Below are positions 42,555 through 51,363 of a stretch of 64,000 nt of DNA, one piece after another (the stretch's first letter is position 1; every line of letters starts with the position of its first letter). The stretch covers positions 334,199 to 398,198 of the forward strand of contig NZ_JACBGE010000001.1 of NCBI RefSeq assembly GCF_021401345.1, written 5' to 3'. A model generated the notes under the pieces. That model ran no database searches. It was not told the origin of the DNA and worked only from the letters and a program-made list of their open reading frames with translations. The position numbers and the translations under genes were made by a program. This DNA is from Hydrogenophaga sp. NFH-34. Lineage in GTDB: Bacteria > Pseudomonadota > Gammaproteobacteria > Burkholderiales > Burkholderiaceae_C.

Positions 42555-44919
42555 TCATTCGCTGAGGCCTGAACAACAAGCCGTCATCGATTGGCTTAAA
42601 TCGGTCCGGAGTGCTGGCGGCGTTTCGACATATAAAGGTGGTGCCGAGCAATTCCGGCATGACTTGATGCAGCGGCTCGACGCGCTGCCGGTGCGCGTTC
42701 CGGGCCAGACTGCCGATGCCGTGACGTTGCTGTACAGCGGCCCGCTGGGCGATCAAGTGCAGGGTGGTTGGGAGATTGCCGAGAGCATCGGCCACCAATC
42801 GAACGGTCGGGTGGTCACGATTGGCGAGACGCCACTGGGGTCTCTGCAGAACGACTTCCGATTCGACAGAGCATTGCTGGGCGCTGTTGGCAAGGAGAAT
42901 CCCCATCTCCACAAAGAACTCTTGGACGGCATCCGCCCCGACGGCAGCCGTGTCGAAAGCGTCTGGGATCGCGCCAGCCGCCGCCTGGCGATGGCCGCCG
43001 AAGGCGATGTGCGCACGCTCACGCCGGCGGCGCTCGATAGCAAGGTGTTTGCCCAGGTGGAACTGCCCCAGTTGCTCAAGAACCCCAGCGTCACGCACAT
43101 CAACGGTGTGCCGTTGTCGGTGTACCAGCAGATCCACGACCGGGCTCCCGGGCCGCCATCGGCCAAGCTCAGCGCGGTGAACCAGGCGGTGCAGGCCAGC
43201 GCGTACGAGCTCACGCGCGAGATGCGCTGGCGCGAGGTGCCCGACGCGCCCAGAGGGCCGGGGCACTTCGATGTCGACCCGGGGCGCCTGTTCGAGGGTA
43301 CGCCGTACCGACCCGCGTTGCGGCTGCCCGCCGGTACCACCGGCTTCGACATGCGCAACGGGCCTGACCCGGGTATCACCCCCGAGCAGCGCAGCCGCAT
43401 CGCTCATGGTCACCACGAGATCCATGAGGGGTTGAAAGCGCTGCCGCGCCCTCTCGGAAGGCTGGGGGATGTCCCCGAGATTCGGGCCGGCACGGTGCTC
43501 AAAGGGCTCGGCATGGCCGGCACCGCTTATGGCCTCTACGAAGGCTACGGCGAGTTCCGCGATGCCTTGGACGGCGCCCGTTCCACGCGCGATCTGCACA
43601 TCCGGGGTGCCGAAGCCGCCACCGACATGGCGGTGCGAGGCGGGGTGTCCGGCACGGCAGCCGTGGTGGGCGGAGCAGGGGGCTCGCTCGTGGCACCGGG
43701 GCCAGGGACGGTCGGTGGCGCGATCGTGGGCGGTGGTGTGGCGGCCTACGGCGCGGAACGCGCCTATGAAGAATCCCGCGTGCAGCAGTGGGCCAAGGCG
43801 CTGGGCCGCGAAGTGGGTGAAATCAGCTACGACCATTTTTCCCAAGAAGGCCGCCTGCTGCGGCGCTTGCAGGGCTTGCAGGCCGAGCTGGCCGAGCTGG
43901 CCGAAGCCAACTCGCCCGCTGAACGCCAGCGCCTGCAGCGAGAGCTGGGCACCGTGGGCAGTGCTTTCAAAGCCGAGGCCGATCGCAACAACGCCTATTT
44001 CGACGGCCGGGGCCAGATCGATGCCACCTGGGAGGAACTGTCTGCCCGCTTTCCAGCCCTTGAAAAGGGTGACGTCGTGAGGGCCTACGACCGGAGGTTC
44101 GAAACCGGAAAGATCGCCACCGATCAGGCAGTGAAGGGCGCCTACAGCGACGCGGTGCACGACGAGGTCCAGGCCCGGGCCCTGCCATATGTGCCTGATG
44201 TCGACTACCGCCGCATGGATGAACGCGGTTTGCAGCAGGCCTGGCGCACCTATGCGGGCGAAGCGTCGCGCGGGCAACACGCCATCGCTGATCTGGAGCG
44301 CAGCGGCCCGACGTCCGTCAACGTGCCTCTGCTGGGGGGCTGGCTCGGACAGCGCCGGCACGACGACACCCTCGAAACCCTGCGCAACCAACATTGGCGC
44401 GACGGCGGCCACCAATCGGCCATCGAGACCGCGATGCGTGAGCGGGGCCTGGAGGTGCCAGGGGCGAAGCGTGATCAGGGGAGTGCACGCTCGATCATGG
44501 GCAATGGACCCAGCGCGGCGCCGGTGCCCAGCCCGGCGCCGCTGTCATTGGGCGCGGTGAGCCGCCAACTGGTGGCAGACAGCACCCAGGCCGTGTTCGA
44601 CGTGGCCAACCGCCATGGCCTGCCATGGGACCAGGGCATGACCAACACCGTCTATGCCGTGGCCGCTGGTGCGCGGGAGGCTGGATTGGCCCGGATTAAC
44701 CTGTTCAACGCAGCCGGCGGAGTGATTCGCGCGGGTGAATACAACGGCGTGATGCTGCGCGAAGTCACACTGGATGCGACCACCGCCGCCAACACGCCTC
44801 AGGCGCAATCCCAGCAGACCTTGCAGGCGTGGGATCGACACAAGGACCCGATGCCAGTGGATGCCGTTGCGCAGGCGCAGGGGTGGCATGAACAGCAAGG
44901 GGCCCGGTTGGTGGGGTGA
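42544..44919 (+). CDS. Candidate T4SS effector of unknown activity, with glycine-rich hydrophobic segment
   Basis: A 791-residue protein without signal peptide. Residues about 1-200 form an unassigned domain with V-T-L-L-Y-S-G-P-L-G and E-T-P-L-G-S-L-Q-N-D. At about 320-410 is an Ala/Gly-rich hydrophobic region (G-M-A-G-T-A-Y-G-L-Y ... GGAGGSLVAPGPGTVGG) of the kind seen in membrane-inserting or pore-forming toxins. A charged helical part follows (to about 640). The last 130 residues contain G-L-A-R-I-N-L-F-N-A-A-G-G-V-I-R, with a Gln-rich end that is a remote fit to XVIPCD. It overlaps its upstream partner and is the last gene of the locus. Confidence 0.65.
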   Translation: MSSDHSLRPEQQAVIDWLKSVRSAGGVSTYKGGAEQFRHDLMQRLDALPVRVPGQTADAVTLLYSGPLGDQVQGGWEIAESIGHQSNGRVVTIGETPLGSLQNDFRFDRALLGAVGKENPHLHKELLDGIRPDGSRVESVWDRASRRLAMAAEGDVRTLTPAALDSKVFAQVELPQLLKNPSVTHINGVPLSVYQQIHDRAPGPPSAKLSAVNQAVQASAYELTREMRWREVPDAPRGPGHFDVDPGRLFEGTPYRPALRLPAGTTGFDMRNGPDPGITPEQRSRIAHGHHEIHEGLKALPRPLGRLGDVPEIRAGTVLKGLGMAGTAYGLYEGYGEFRDALDGARSTRDLHIRGAEAATDMAVRGGVSGTAAVVGGAGGSLVAPGPGTVGGAIVGGGVAAYGAERAYEESRVQQWAKALGREVGEISYDHFSQEGRLLRRLQGLQAELAELAEANSPAERQRLQRELGTVGSAFKAEADRNNAYFDGRGQIDATWEELSARFPALEKGDVVRAYDRRFETGKIATDQAVKGAYSDAVHDEVQARALPYVPDVDYRRMDERGLQQAWRTYAGEASRGQHAIADLERSGPTSVNVPLLGGWLGQRRHDDTLETLRNQHWRDGGHQSAIETAMRERGLEVPGAKRDQGSARSIMGNGPSAAPVPSPAPLSLGAVSRQLVADSTQAVFDVANRHGLPWDQGMTNTVYAVAAGAREAGLARINLFNAAGGVIRAGEYNGVMLREVTLDATTAANTPQAQSQQTLQAWDRHKDPMPVDAVAQAQGWHEQQGARLVG

Positions 44920-45071
44920 GGGGGCGCTGTCGTGACCAGCATGGACGCAGCAATGATCTGAGTTGCCTGTGCGGCAGCGAATGAATCGGTATTGGCCCGC
45001 CTGGAGTGCAGGACCGATTTGAGATCGTCCGCCTTGATGTCTGGGGGCAAATCGGTCAAGTCGGATTTGCC

Positions 45072-45103
45072 GGAAAACAAAAAAGGCCGCTGCTGCGGCC
45101 TTT
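45072..45103 (-). terminator. Terminator of the 4.5S RNA transcript, possibly bidirectional
   Basis: A perfect 9-bp stem (45082-45090 with 45095-45103, AAAGGCCGC type) with a TGCT loop, followed in the minus direction by TTTGTTTTCC. In the plus direction only TTTGTC follows, so it may also weakly end transcripts leaving the effector gene at 44919. Confidence 0.8.
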
Positions 45104-45135
45104 GTCTGCAAGCGCCCTGGCGGCGCTGAATGAAT

Positions 45136-45240
45136 AAGGTGACGAGCCTTGACCCCGGCACTGACTCCACAGTTAGGGCTGCTTGGTTCCCCACCTGACC
45201 CGGTTGGCCGCTTCACCATGCGGGAAGGCCCGTCAGGGTC
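45136..45240 (-). ncRNA. ffs: 4.5S signal recognition particle RNA
   Basis: Read on the minus strand, the sequence contains GGTCAGG-TGGG-GAACCAAGCAGCC, the conserved apical part of bacterial SRP RNA that binds Ffh. The 5' GACGGGCCTT can pair perfectly with AAGGCTCGTC near the 3' end, forming the terminal helix. A TACAAT -10 box lies at 45242-45247, about 5 bases before the predicted 5' end, and a strong terminator follows 30 bases past the 3' end. The exact ends are estimates. It diverges from dnaX, with 81 bases between. Confidence 0.9.
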
Positions 45241-45321
45241 GATTGTAGTCGCTTGTTCGGGGGCTTGCCGTCTTGGGGCATTGCCGGGGGTTGGATGGGG
45301 CGCCGCTTAGAATCCCTGCCC

Positions 45322-47457
45322 ATGTCTTATGTTGTTCTGGCCCGCAAGTACCGCCCGCGCCGCTTCACCGAAATGGTGGGGCAGGAACATGTGGTGCAGG
45401 CGCTGGTCAATGCGCTGACGACGCAGCGCTTGCACCATGCATACCTGTTCACGGGCACGCGGGGTGTGGGCAAGACCACGGTCTCGCGCATCCTGGCCAA
45501 GTCGCTCAACTGCGTGGGGGCGGACGGGCAGGGCGGCATCACGGCCGAGCCCTGTGGCGTGTGCCAGGCCTGTACCGACATCGATGCCGGCCGCTTCGTC
45601 GATTACACCGAGCTGGACGCCGCATCCAACCGCGGTGTGGACGAGGTGCAGGCCCTGCTGGAGCAGGCGGTCTACAAACCGGTGCAGGGGCGCTTCAAGG
45701 TCTTCATGATCGACGAAGTGCACATGCTCACGAACACCGCGTTCAACGCGATGCTCAAGACGCTGGAAGAGCCACCCGAATACCTCAAGTTCGTGCTGGC
45801 CACCACCGATCCTCAGAAGGTACCGGTCACGGTGCTGTCGCGCTGTCTGCAGTTCAATCTGCGGCCCATGGCGCCCGAGACGGTGCACGAGCACCTGGTG
45901 CGGGTGCTGGAGGCCGAGCAGGTGCCGGCCGACGCACAGGCGCTGCGCCTGCTTTCGCGTGCCGCGCGCGGCTCCATGCGCGATGCGCTGAGCCTGACCG
46001 ACCAGGCCATTGCTTTTGGCGGCGGCCAGTTGCAGGAGGCCGCCGTGCGCCAGATGCTGGGCGCAGTGGACCGCAGCTACGTGCTGCGCCTGATCGACGC
46101 GCTGGCCCGCACCGACGGTGCCACTGTGGTGGACACGGTGGATGCCTTGCGCGTGAACGGCCTGAATGCGGCGTCCACACTGGAAGAAATGACCGCGGTG
46201 CTGCAGCGCATGGCCGTGCTGCAGGCCGTGCCGGCGCGGGCGGCCACCGCAGCCGGCGGGGTGGAAGACCCCGACGACGCCGAGATTGCCCGGCTCGCGC
46301 AGGCCCTGCCGGCCGACGAGACGCAATTGCTCTACAGCCTGTGCCTGCATGGGCGCGGCGAACTGGGCCTGGCACCCGACGAATACGCGGCGCTGACCAT
46401 GGTGTTGCTGCGCTTGCTGGCGTTCAAGCCCAGCGGCACGGCGGAAAAAAAAACACTGAAAACGGCGCCTGAGGCGCCGGCTGCCCTGGTTTCCGCATCG
46501 CCGGGCCCGGCGGCGCTCCCCGCCGTTGCGGCGGCGGCTGCGCCGACAGCCCCTGCAGCGCCTGTCTCAGGCAAGCCGGTGCCGGCCACTGCGAACTCTG
46601 TTCCCGCGCCCGCCAGACCGGCAGCAATGCCTCCGGAGCCCTCGGTCGACGCACCGTTTGCGGCTGCCGCGCCGAGGCCGACGGCGCCAGCACAGCCGGT
46701 CCCCGAACCCGCGCGCCCATTCGCCACGGGGCAGGAGCCACCGGCGGCGAGCGTGCACCAGGCACCGGCTCCCGCCGTGGCGGAGCACCGCCCGGCGCGC
46801 CTGCCGGTGCCGGACATGCCGGTCATCGACGATGACGAGCCCGACGACCTGCCACCCTGGGCCGATGAAGCCATGGCACCGCCGCCGCCTGCGCCCGCCG
46901 AGCGCCCGCGTGGCGTGGTGGCCATTCCGGTGCGCGACCCGGGGCCGCCCTCGTCGCGGCTGGAGCAGCGGCGCGATCCGGGCGAGCCGCGCACCCCGGC
47001 GGTCGAACTGCAGCCCACGCCCGAGGGTGACTTCTGGTTCGCCACGGTGCAGCAACTCATCAAGGCCGAAGCCATCACCGCGCTGGTGCGCGAGCTGGGC
47101 CTGCAGTCGCAACTGGTGGCGCGCGACAGCGACCAGTGGATGTTGCGCATCGAGCGGGAGTCGCTCAACCAGGGCAGCACGCGCGAACGGCTGACCAATG
47201 CGCTGCGCACACTGGGGCACGAAGTGCGCCTGGTGGTGGAGATCGCCCCCGTCAACGACTCGCCGTCGCTGCGCCTGGCGGCCGAAGCGGTGCGCCGCCA
47301 GCGCGAGGCCGAGCGCGTGATGCTCGACGACCCCTTCGTGCAGCAAATGATGCGCGACTTTGGCGGCAAAATCGTGCCCGGCACGCTCAAGCCCGTGGAC
47401 CCACTCTCCCCGCCGCTGCGCGGGTCGTTGTCCCCGGCGGGGGCCGACCCGGTGTAG
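45322..47457 (+). CDS. dnaX: DNA polymerase III subunits tau/gamma
   Basis: A 711-residue clamp-loader ATPase. Walker A (GTRGVGKTT, about residues 43-51), the zinc-binding cysteines (C in SLNCV, then C-G-V-C-Q-A-C), Walker B (FMIDEVHML) and the SRC motif (VLSRCLQF) are present. Residues about 375-570 are a Pro/Ala-rich linker, then the tau C-terminal domain (about 575-700) that contacts polymerase alpha. I use the ATG at 45322 ([15 protein letters not shown]), the family start. An A9 run and hairpin at 46445-46479 may yield a short gamma. ybaB and recR follow. Confidence 0.97.
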   Translation: MSYVVLARKYRPRRFTEMVGQEHVVQALVNALTTQRLHHAYLFTGTRGVGKTTVSRILAKSLNCVGADGQGGITAEPCGVCQACTDIDAGRFVDYTELDAASNRGVDEVQALLEQAVYKPVQGRFKVFMIDEVHMLTNTAFNAMLKTLEEPPEYLKFVLATTDPQKVPVTVLSRCLQFNLRPMAPETVHEHLVRVLEAEQVPADAQALRLLSRAARGSMRDALSLTDQAIAFGGGQLQEAAVRQMLGAVDRSYVLRLIDALARTDGATVVDTVDALRVNGLNAASTLEEMTAVLQRMAVLQAVPARAATAAGGVEDPDDAEIARLAQALPADETQLLYSLCLHGRGELGLAPDEYAALTMVLLRLLAFKPSGTAEKKTLKTAPEAPAALVSASPGPAALPAVAAAAAPTAPAAPVSGKPVPATANSVPAPARPAAMPPEPSVDAPFAAAAPRPTAPAQPVPEPARPFATGQEPPAASVHQAPAPAVAEHRPARLPVPDMPVIDDDEPDDLPPWADEAMAPPPPAPAERPRGVVAIPVRDPGPPSSRLEQRRDPGEPRTPAVELQPTPEGDFWFATVQQLIKAEAITALVRELGLQSQLVARDSDQWMLRIERESLNQGSTRERLTNALRTLGHEVRLVVEIAPVNDSPSLRLAAEAVRRQREAERVMLDDPFVQQMMRDFGGKIVPGTLKPVDPLSPPLRGSLSPAGADPV
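46445..46479 (+). promoter_or_regulatory. Probable -1 frameshift or slippage site in dnaX
   Basis: Nine consecutive A residues (46445-46453) in the frame GAA-AAA-AAA-ACA are followed, after a 9-base spacer, by a 7-bp GC stem (CGGCGCC 46463-46469 with GGCGCCG 46473-46479, loop TGA). In the -1 frame the loop TGA (46470-46472) is a stop. The predicted product is about 383 residues, ending N-T-E-N-G-A, and lacks the tau domain. E. coli uses ribosomal frameshifting and Thermus uses transcript slippage at A-rich sites to make gamma; which applies here cannot be told. Confidence 0.65.
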
Positions 47458-47524
47458 CCGGGCCCGCTGCCGGATCGCCGATCTGCGCGCTTTTGAATTT
47501 TTTACCGAACCGACAAGGAACACC

Positions 47525-47857
47525 ATGTTCAACAAAGGACAACTCGCCGGCCTGATGAAGCAGGCCCAGGCCATGCAGGACAACCTCAAGAAGGCGCAGG
47601 AGGAATTGGGCCATATCGAGGTGACCGGCGAGTCTGGGGCCGGTCTGGTCAAGGTGCTCATGACCTGCAAGCACGACGTCAAGCGCGTCACCATCGATCC
47701 GAGCCTGCTGGCCGACGACAAGGACATGCTCGAAGACCTGGTGGCCGCTGCCTTCAACGCCGCCGTGCGCAAAGCCGAAGAGACTTCGCAGGAAAAGATG
47801 GGCAAGCTCACCGCCGGCATGCCAGGCCTGCCCGGTGGCATGAAGTTCCCGTTCTGA
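47525..47857 (+). CDS. ybaB: Nucleoid-associated protein, YbaB/EbfC family
   Basis: A 110-residue DNA-binding protein with the family pattern [17 protein letters not shown], then [10 protein letters not shown] and a C-terminal helix [16 protein letters not shown]. It forms dimers that bind DNA as tweezers. The ATG at 47525 is chosen (ACAAGGAACACC before it); it lies 67 bases after dnaX, in the conserved dnaX-ybaB-recR order. Confidence 0.96.
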   Translation: MFNKGQLAGLMKQAQAMQDNLKKAQEELGHIEVTGESGAGLVKVLMTCKHDVKRVTIDPSLLADDKDMLEDLVAAAFNAAVRKAEETSQEKMGKLTAGMPGLPGGMKFPF

Positions 47858-47912
47858 TCGCACAGGCACCTGCTCGCCGCTCCGCGCGGCGCAGCGGGGG
47901 CCGCCGCCCGCC

Positions 47913-48509
47913 ATGGCCGACAACCATTCGCTCGATCAGCTCGTGCAGGCGCTGCGCTGCCTGCCCGGTGTGGGCGTGAAGTCGGCGCAGCGCATGGCCT
48001 TCCATCTGCTGCAGCACGACCACGAAGGCGCTCAGCGCCTGGCGCGTGCGCTGCAGCACGCCACCGAGCAGGTGCGCCATTGCGCGCTGTGCCACACCTT
48101 CACCGAAGGCGAGATATGCGCCACCTGCCAGGACCCGCGGCGCGACGCCTCGCTGCTGTGTGTGGTGGAAACCCCGGCCGATCAGGCGGCCATGGAGCGC
48201 ACGGGGGCCTACAAGGGCCTGTACTTCGTGCTCATGGGCAAGCTCAGCCCGCTCGATGGCGTGGGTCCGCGCGAAATCGGGTTGCAGAAGCTGTTCGACC
48301 GCATTGACGCGCCCGATGCCGTTATCCGCGAGGTGATCCTCGCCACCAACTTCACCGCCGAAGGCGAGACCACCGCCCATGTGATCGCCCAGGGCCTGAA
48401 GACGCGCGGCGTGCAGGTCACCCGGCTGGCGCGGGGCGTGCCCGTGGGCAGCGAACTCGAATACGTGGACCTGGGCACCATTGCCCACGCGCTGGTCGAC
48501 CGCCGCTGA
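47913..48509 (+). CDS. recR: Recombination protein RecR
   Basis: A 198-residue protein of the RecFOR gap-repair pathway. The N-terminal helix-hairpin-helix ([11 protein letters not shown]), the four-cysteine zinc finger (C-x-x-C ... C-x-x-C in CALCHTF and CATCQD), the Toprim domain (V-V-E-T-P-A-D) and the C-terminal Walker-like strand are all present. Length is normal. It ends the dnaX-ybaB-recR cluster. The 173 bases after it, up to 48683, hold no gene that I can support. Confidence 0.97.
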   Translation: MADNHSLDQLVQALRCLPGVGVKSAQRMAFHLLQHDHEGAQRLARALQHATEQVRHCALCHTFTEGEICATCQDPRRDASLLCVVETPADQAAMERTGAYKGLYFVLMGKLSPLDGVGPREIGLQKLFDRIDAPDAVIREVILATNFTAEGETTAHVIAQGLKTRGVQVTRLARGVPVGSELEYVDLGTIAHALVDRR

Positions 48510-48682
48510 AAGCAGGCTGCAGTCCTGCGCGGCGCTACCGCTGCCCACCACCTTTACACCTGCTTGCAAAACAGCGCCCGACTGTCGGTGGAAACCCGCT
48601 CGGGACTCGTCCCGATGCCGGCTGAGCGGCCTTTGCCTATGCTGAATGTTCATCACGCACCGGTATCGGGCAGGGACAGGAC

Positions 48683-49750
48683 ATGTGGCATCGGCGGGAC
48701 TGGATGCGCCATGGCATTCGCTGGGGCGCCTTGGCAGGTTGGAGCAGTCTGGCGGGACCAGGCTGGCCGCAGCCCCAAACGCCATCGGACCCGGCCGTAC
48801 CAGCGCAGGCACCACGCGCCTTGCTCGCCATTGACCGGCGCGAAAACTTCGCTTATCTGCCCCTGACCCTGGCCGATCGCCTCGGGTATTTCGCTGAAGA
48901 AGGGCTGGAGGTGCACATCCGCGATTGGGGCACGCCCTCTGCCGCGCTGCAGGCCGTGCAGGCCGGTGCCAGTGATGTGCTGGTCGGCGCGTACGACGCT
49001 GTGCTGCAGACCGCCGGCCGGGCCAGTGCACTCTCGGCTTTTGTGGTGCTCAGCCGCGCGCCGCAGTTGGTGCTGGGCGTGGCGCGGGGGATGACGCACT
49101 ACCGCAGTTTCCGGGATCTGCGCGGCAAACGGGTCGGCGTGACGGGCCTGGGCTCACCCAGCCATCGGCTTACCCGCCTGTTGCTGTCGCGGGCGGGCAT
49201 TGCCGCGAACGAGGTGCAGTACGACGTGCTTTCGGCCAATGGCGGTGCGCTCACGGCGCTGCGTGCCGGGCATGTGGACGCCGTCTGCTACACCGACCCG
49301 ACCATCACGCTGCTGGAGCAGGGCGGTGACCTGCGCGTGGTGGCCGATACGCGCACGGTGCGGGGTTGTCAGGACGCCTTCGGCGGGCCGCTGCCATCGG
49401 TCTGCCTCGCGGCATCCGGGGATTTTCTGGCGACGCATGCCGGTGTGGCCCAGTCGCTGACGCACGCCCTGGTGCGGGCCCTGAAGTGGTTGCAGACGGC
49501 CGGGCCTTCAGACCTGATCAAGGCGGTTCCCGAAGCCTATTTCCAGGGCGACCGCGCGGTGTATCTGGCCGCGCTCAGCCGTGGCCAGGAAGCCTGGGTG
49601 CCCGACGGGTTGATGCCGGAAGGAGGGCCGCTCACCGTGGCCCGCGCGCTGACACAGCTGGACGGCACACCCATGCCGTCGTCTGCCGAACTGGAGCGCA
49701 GCTTCACGAACACCCTGGCCCGCAAGGCCAAGGCGCGGTTTCGGGCTTGA
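48683..49750 (+). CDS. NMT1/SsuA-like ABC transporter substrate-binding protein
   Basis: A 355-residue receptor. The basic N-terminus (WHRRDWMRHGIRW) and a short hydrophobic stretch suggest export, perhaps through Tat, though no strong motif is seen. The mature part begins with the NMT1 pattern (Y-L-P-L-T-L-A-D-R-L-G-Y-F-A-E-E-G-L-E-V) and has the hinge V-G-V-T-G-L-G-S-P-S-H. These proteins bind sulfonates, nitrate or thiamine precursors for ABC importers. No permease or ATPase gene is adjacent, so the substrate is unknown. A stronger start than the ATG at 48683 (GGGACAGG before it) was not found. Confidence 0.78.
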   Translation: MWHRRDWMRHGIRWGALAGWSSLAGPGWPQPQTPSDPAVPAQAPRALLAIDRRENFAYLPLTLADRLGYFAEEGLEVHIRDWGTPSAALQAVQAGASDVLVGAYDAVLQTAGRASALSAFVVLSRAPQLVLGVARGMTHYRSFRDLRGKRVGVTGLGSPSHRLTRLLLSRAGIAANEVQYDVLSANGGALTALRAGHVDAVCYTDPTITLLEQGGDLRVVADTRTVRGCQDAFGGPLPSVCLAASGDFLATHAGVAQSLTHALVRALKWLQTAGPSDLIKAVPEAYFQGDRAVYLAALSRGQEAWVPDGLMPEGGPLTVARALTQLDGTPMPSSAELERSFTNTLARKAKARFRA

Positions 49751-49770
49751 GCCGCGGGCTGTGTGCCAGC

Positions 49771-51360
49771 TCAGTTGCGCGGGGCGGTTTTGCCTTGGGC
49801 CAGCTTGGTGTTCTTGCGGGTGGCCGCGGTGCTGCGCTTGGCCGGCGGTTTGGCCGCGGCCTGGGCGCGGGCCTTGGTGGACGCCTTGGTTTTCGACTTG
49901 GACGAAGAGGCCACGCTGACCTGGCGCGGCAGCATGAGTGTCAGGCGCTGGCCGGTCTTGAGCTTGGCATTGACGGAAAGCTTGTTCCAGTCGGCCACAC
50001 TGACCGCGCTGACACCATAGCGCCCGGCCAGTTTGGCCAGGTTGTCGCCCTTGCGGGCCCGCACCGTGGTCTTGCGCAGGATCACCTCCGGGGCCAGGCT
50101 GAGGTGGCCGTTGTCGGCCACGTGCACCGGCACGTCGGCATCGCGGCGCTCGCTGCGCGGCACCAGCAGGCTGGAGCCGGCGCGCAGCTTCATGCGCGGC
50201 GGGATGTTGTTGACGCTGCGCAGCTCGCTCTCGCTCATGCCCACGCGGCTGGCGGCCTGGGCCACGGTCATGGTGCTGGGCACCACCCACGCGGTCCAGC
50301 TGGCCAGCGGGCCCTGATGGGTCTGCAGGTTGCGCAGGAACGTGGTGGCGTTGTCCCAGGGCAGCAGGATGTTGGGCGTGCCGGCGGCCATGACCAGCGG
50401 CTGTTTGAGCGAAGGGTTGAGCGCGCGGAAGTCGCGCTCGCTGACATCGGCCAGGCGCGCGATCAGCGCCACGTCCATGTCGCGCTCGAGCGTGACGGTT
50501 TCGAAGAACGGGTGGTTGCCGATGTCGGGCAGGGTGGCGCCGAAGGCCTGGGGCCGCGCCACGATGTTCTTGACCGCCTGCAGCTTGGGCACGTAGTAGC
50601 GTGTCTCCGTGGGCATGTTCAGGTCGTTGTAGCCCGTGGCCATGCCGGCGTTCTGGTTGCGGGTGATGGCCCGGTTGACGTTGCCCTGGCCCCAGTTGTA
50701 GGCCGCCAGCGCGAGGTGCCAGTCGCCGAAGCGGTCGTGGAGCTGCTGGAGGTAGTCCAGCGCGGCGCGCGTGGAGGCCAGCACGTCGCGCCGGTCGTCG
50801 CGGAACATGTTCTGCTTGAGGTCGAACGACTGGCCCGTGGCCGGCATGAACTGCCACATGCCAGCGGCCCGCGCACTGGAAACCGCTTGCGGGTTGAAGG
50901 CGCTTTCGATGAAGGGCAACAGGGCCAGCTCGGACGGCATGCCGCGGCGTTCGAGCTCCTCGACGATGTGGAACAGGTAGCGGCTGGAGCGCTCGGTCAT
51001 GCGCTGGATGTAGTCGGGCCGCGTCGCGTACCACTGCTCGCGGTCGCGCACCAGTTCGGTGTCGAGGTCGGGCATGGAAAAGCCGCGGCGGATGCGGTCC
51101 CAGAGGTCGACTGGTGCGGTCAGCGTGGCCACGGCCGGCAGCTCGGTGGCCCGGGCGGCCACGATGGGGCCCAGCGTCACGTTCGACGGCGTGTAGGCGG
51201 GGGCAGCATCGGGCTGAGGGGCGGGGGCGGGAGTGCTGGCCTGTCCCCAGGCGCCGCCGCGCGGCGGGGTCGGGGACGAGGCGCAGCCGGCGAGCAGGGC
51301 CAGCGTGGCCAGCAGGCCGGCGAAGCGGCGCGTCAGGCGGGAGAGGTGGTCAGTGGACAT
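49771..51360 (-). CDS. mltD: Membrane-bound lytic murein transglycosylase, MltD type, with LysM repeats
   Basis: A 529-residue lipoprotein (lipobox LLAGC, Cys25). The SLT domain has the catalytic Glu in I-E-S-A-F-N-P-Q-A and the A-G-M-W-Q-F-M-P-A-T-G motif, followed by N-W-G-Q-G-N-V-N-R-A. Two LysM peptidoglycan-binding repeats are visible near the C-terminus (W-V-V-P-S-T-M-T-V-A-Q-A-A and V-R-A-R-K-G-D-N-L-A-K-L-A), with a Lys/Ala-rich tail after them. It cleaves glycan strands during wall remodelling. gloB lies immediately upstream on the same strand, 3 bases away, so they are probably one transcript. Confidence 0.9.
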   Translation of the reverse strand: MSTDHLSRLTRRFAGLLATLALLAGCASSPTPPRGGAWGQASTPAPAPQPDAAPAYTPSNVTLGPIVAARATELPAVATLTAPVDLWDRIRRGFSMPDLDTELVRDREQWYATRPDYIQRMTERSSRYLFHIVEELERRGMPSELALLPFIESAFNPQAVSSARAAGMWQFMPATGQSFDLKQNMFRDDRRDVLASTRAALDYLQQLHDRFGDWHLALAAYNWGQGNVNRAITRNQNAGMATGYNDLNMPTETRYYVPKLQAVKNIVARPQAFGATLPDIGNHPFFETVTLERDMDVALIARLADVSERDFRALNPSLKQPLVMAAGTPNILLPWDNATTFLRNLQTHQGPLASWTAWVVPSTMTVAQAASRVGMSESELRSVNNIPPRMKLRAGSSLLVPRSERRDADVPVHVADNGHLSLAPEVILRKTTVRARKGDNLAKLAGRYGVSAVSVADWNKLSVNAKLKTGQRLTLMLPRQVSVASSSKSKTKASTKARAQAAAKPPAKRSTAATRKNTKLAQGKTAPRN

Positions 51361-51363
51361 GGC

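Noticed and set aside
17758..44919. The T4SS as a conjugation system of an integrative element
   Set aside because: No relaxase, integrase, excisionase, oriT-like processing genes or partition genes are present, and the accessory genes look like toxins and immunity proteins.
44799..45194. Minus-strand reading of 131 codons overlapping the effector end and the 4.5S RNA gene
   Set aside because: It runs through the SRP RNA terminator and the RNA itself and has no ribosome-binding site. The part at 44930-45070 looks somewhat protein-like, so a decayed gene remnant cannot be excluded, but it is not supported.
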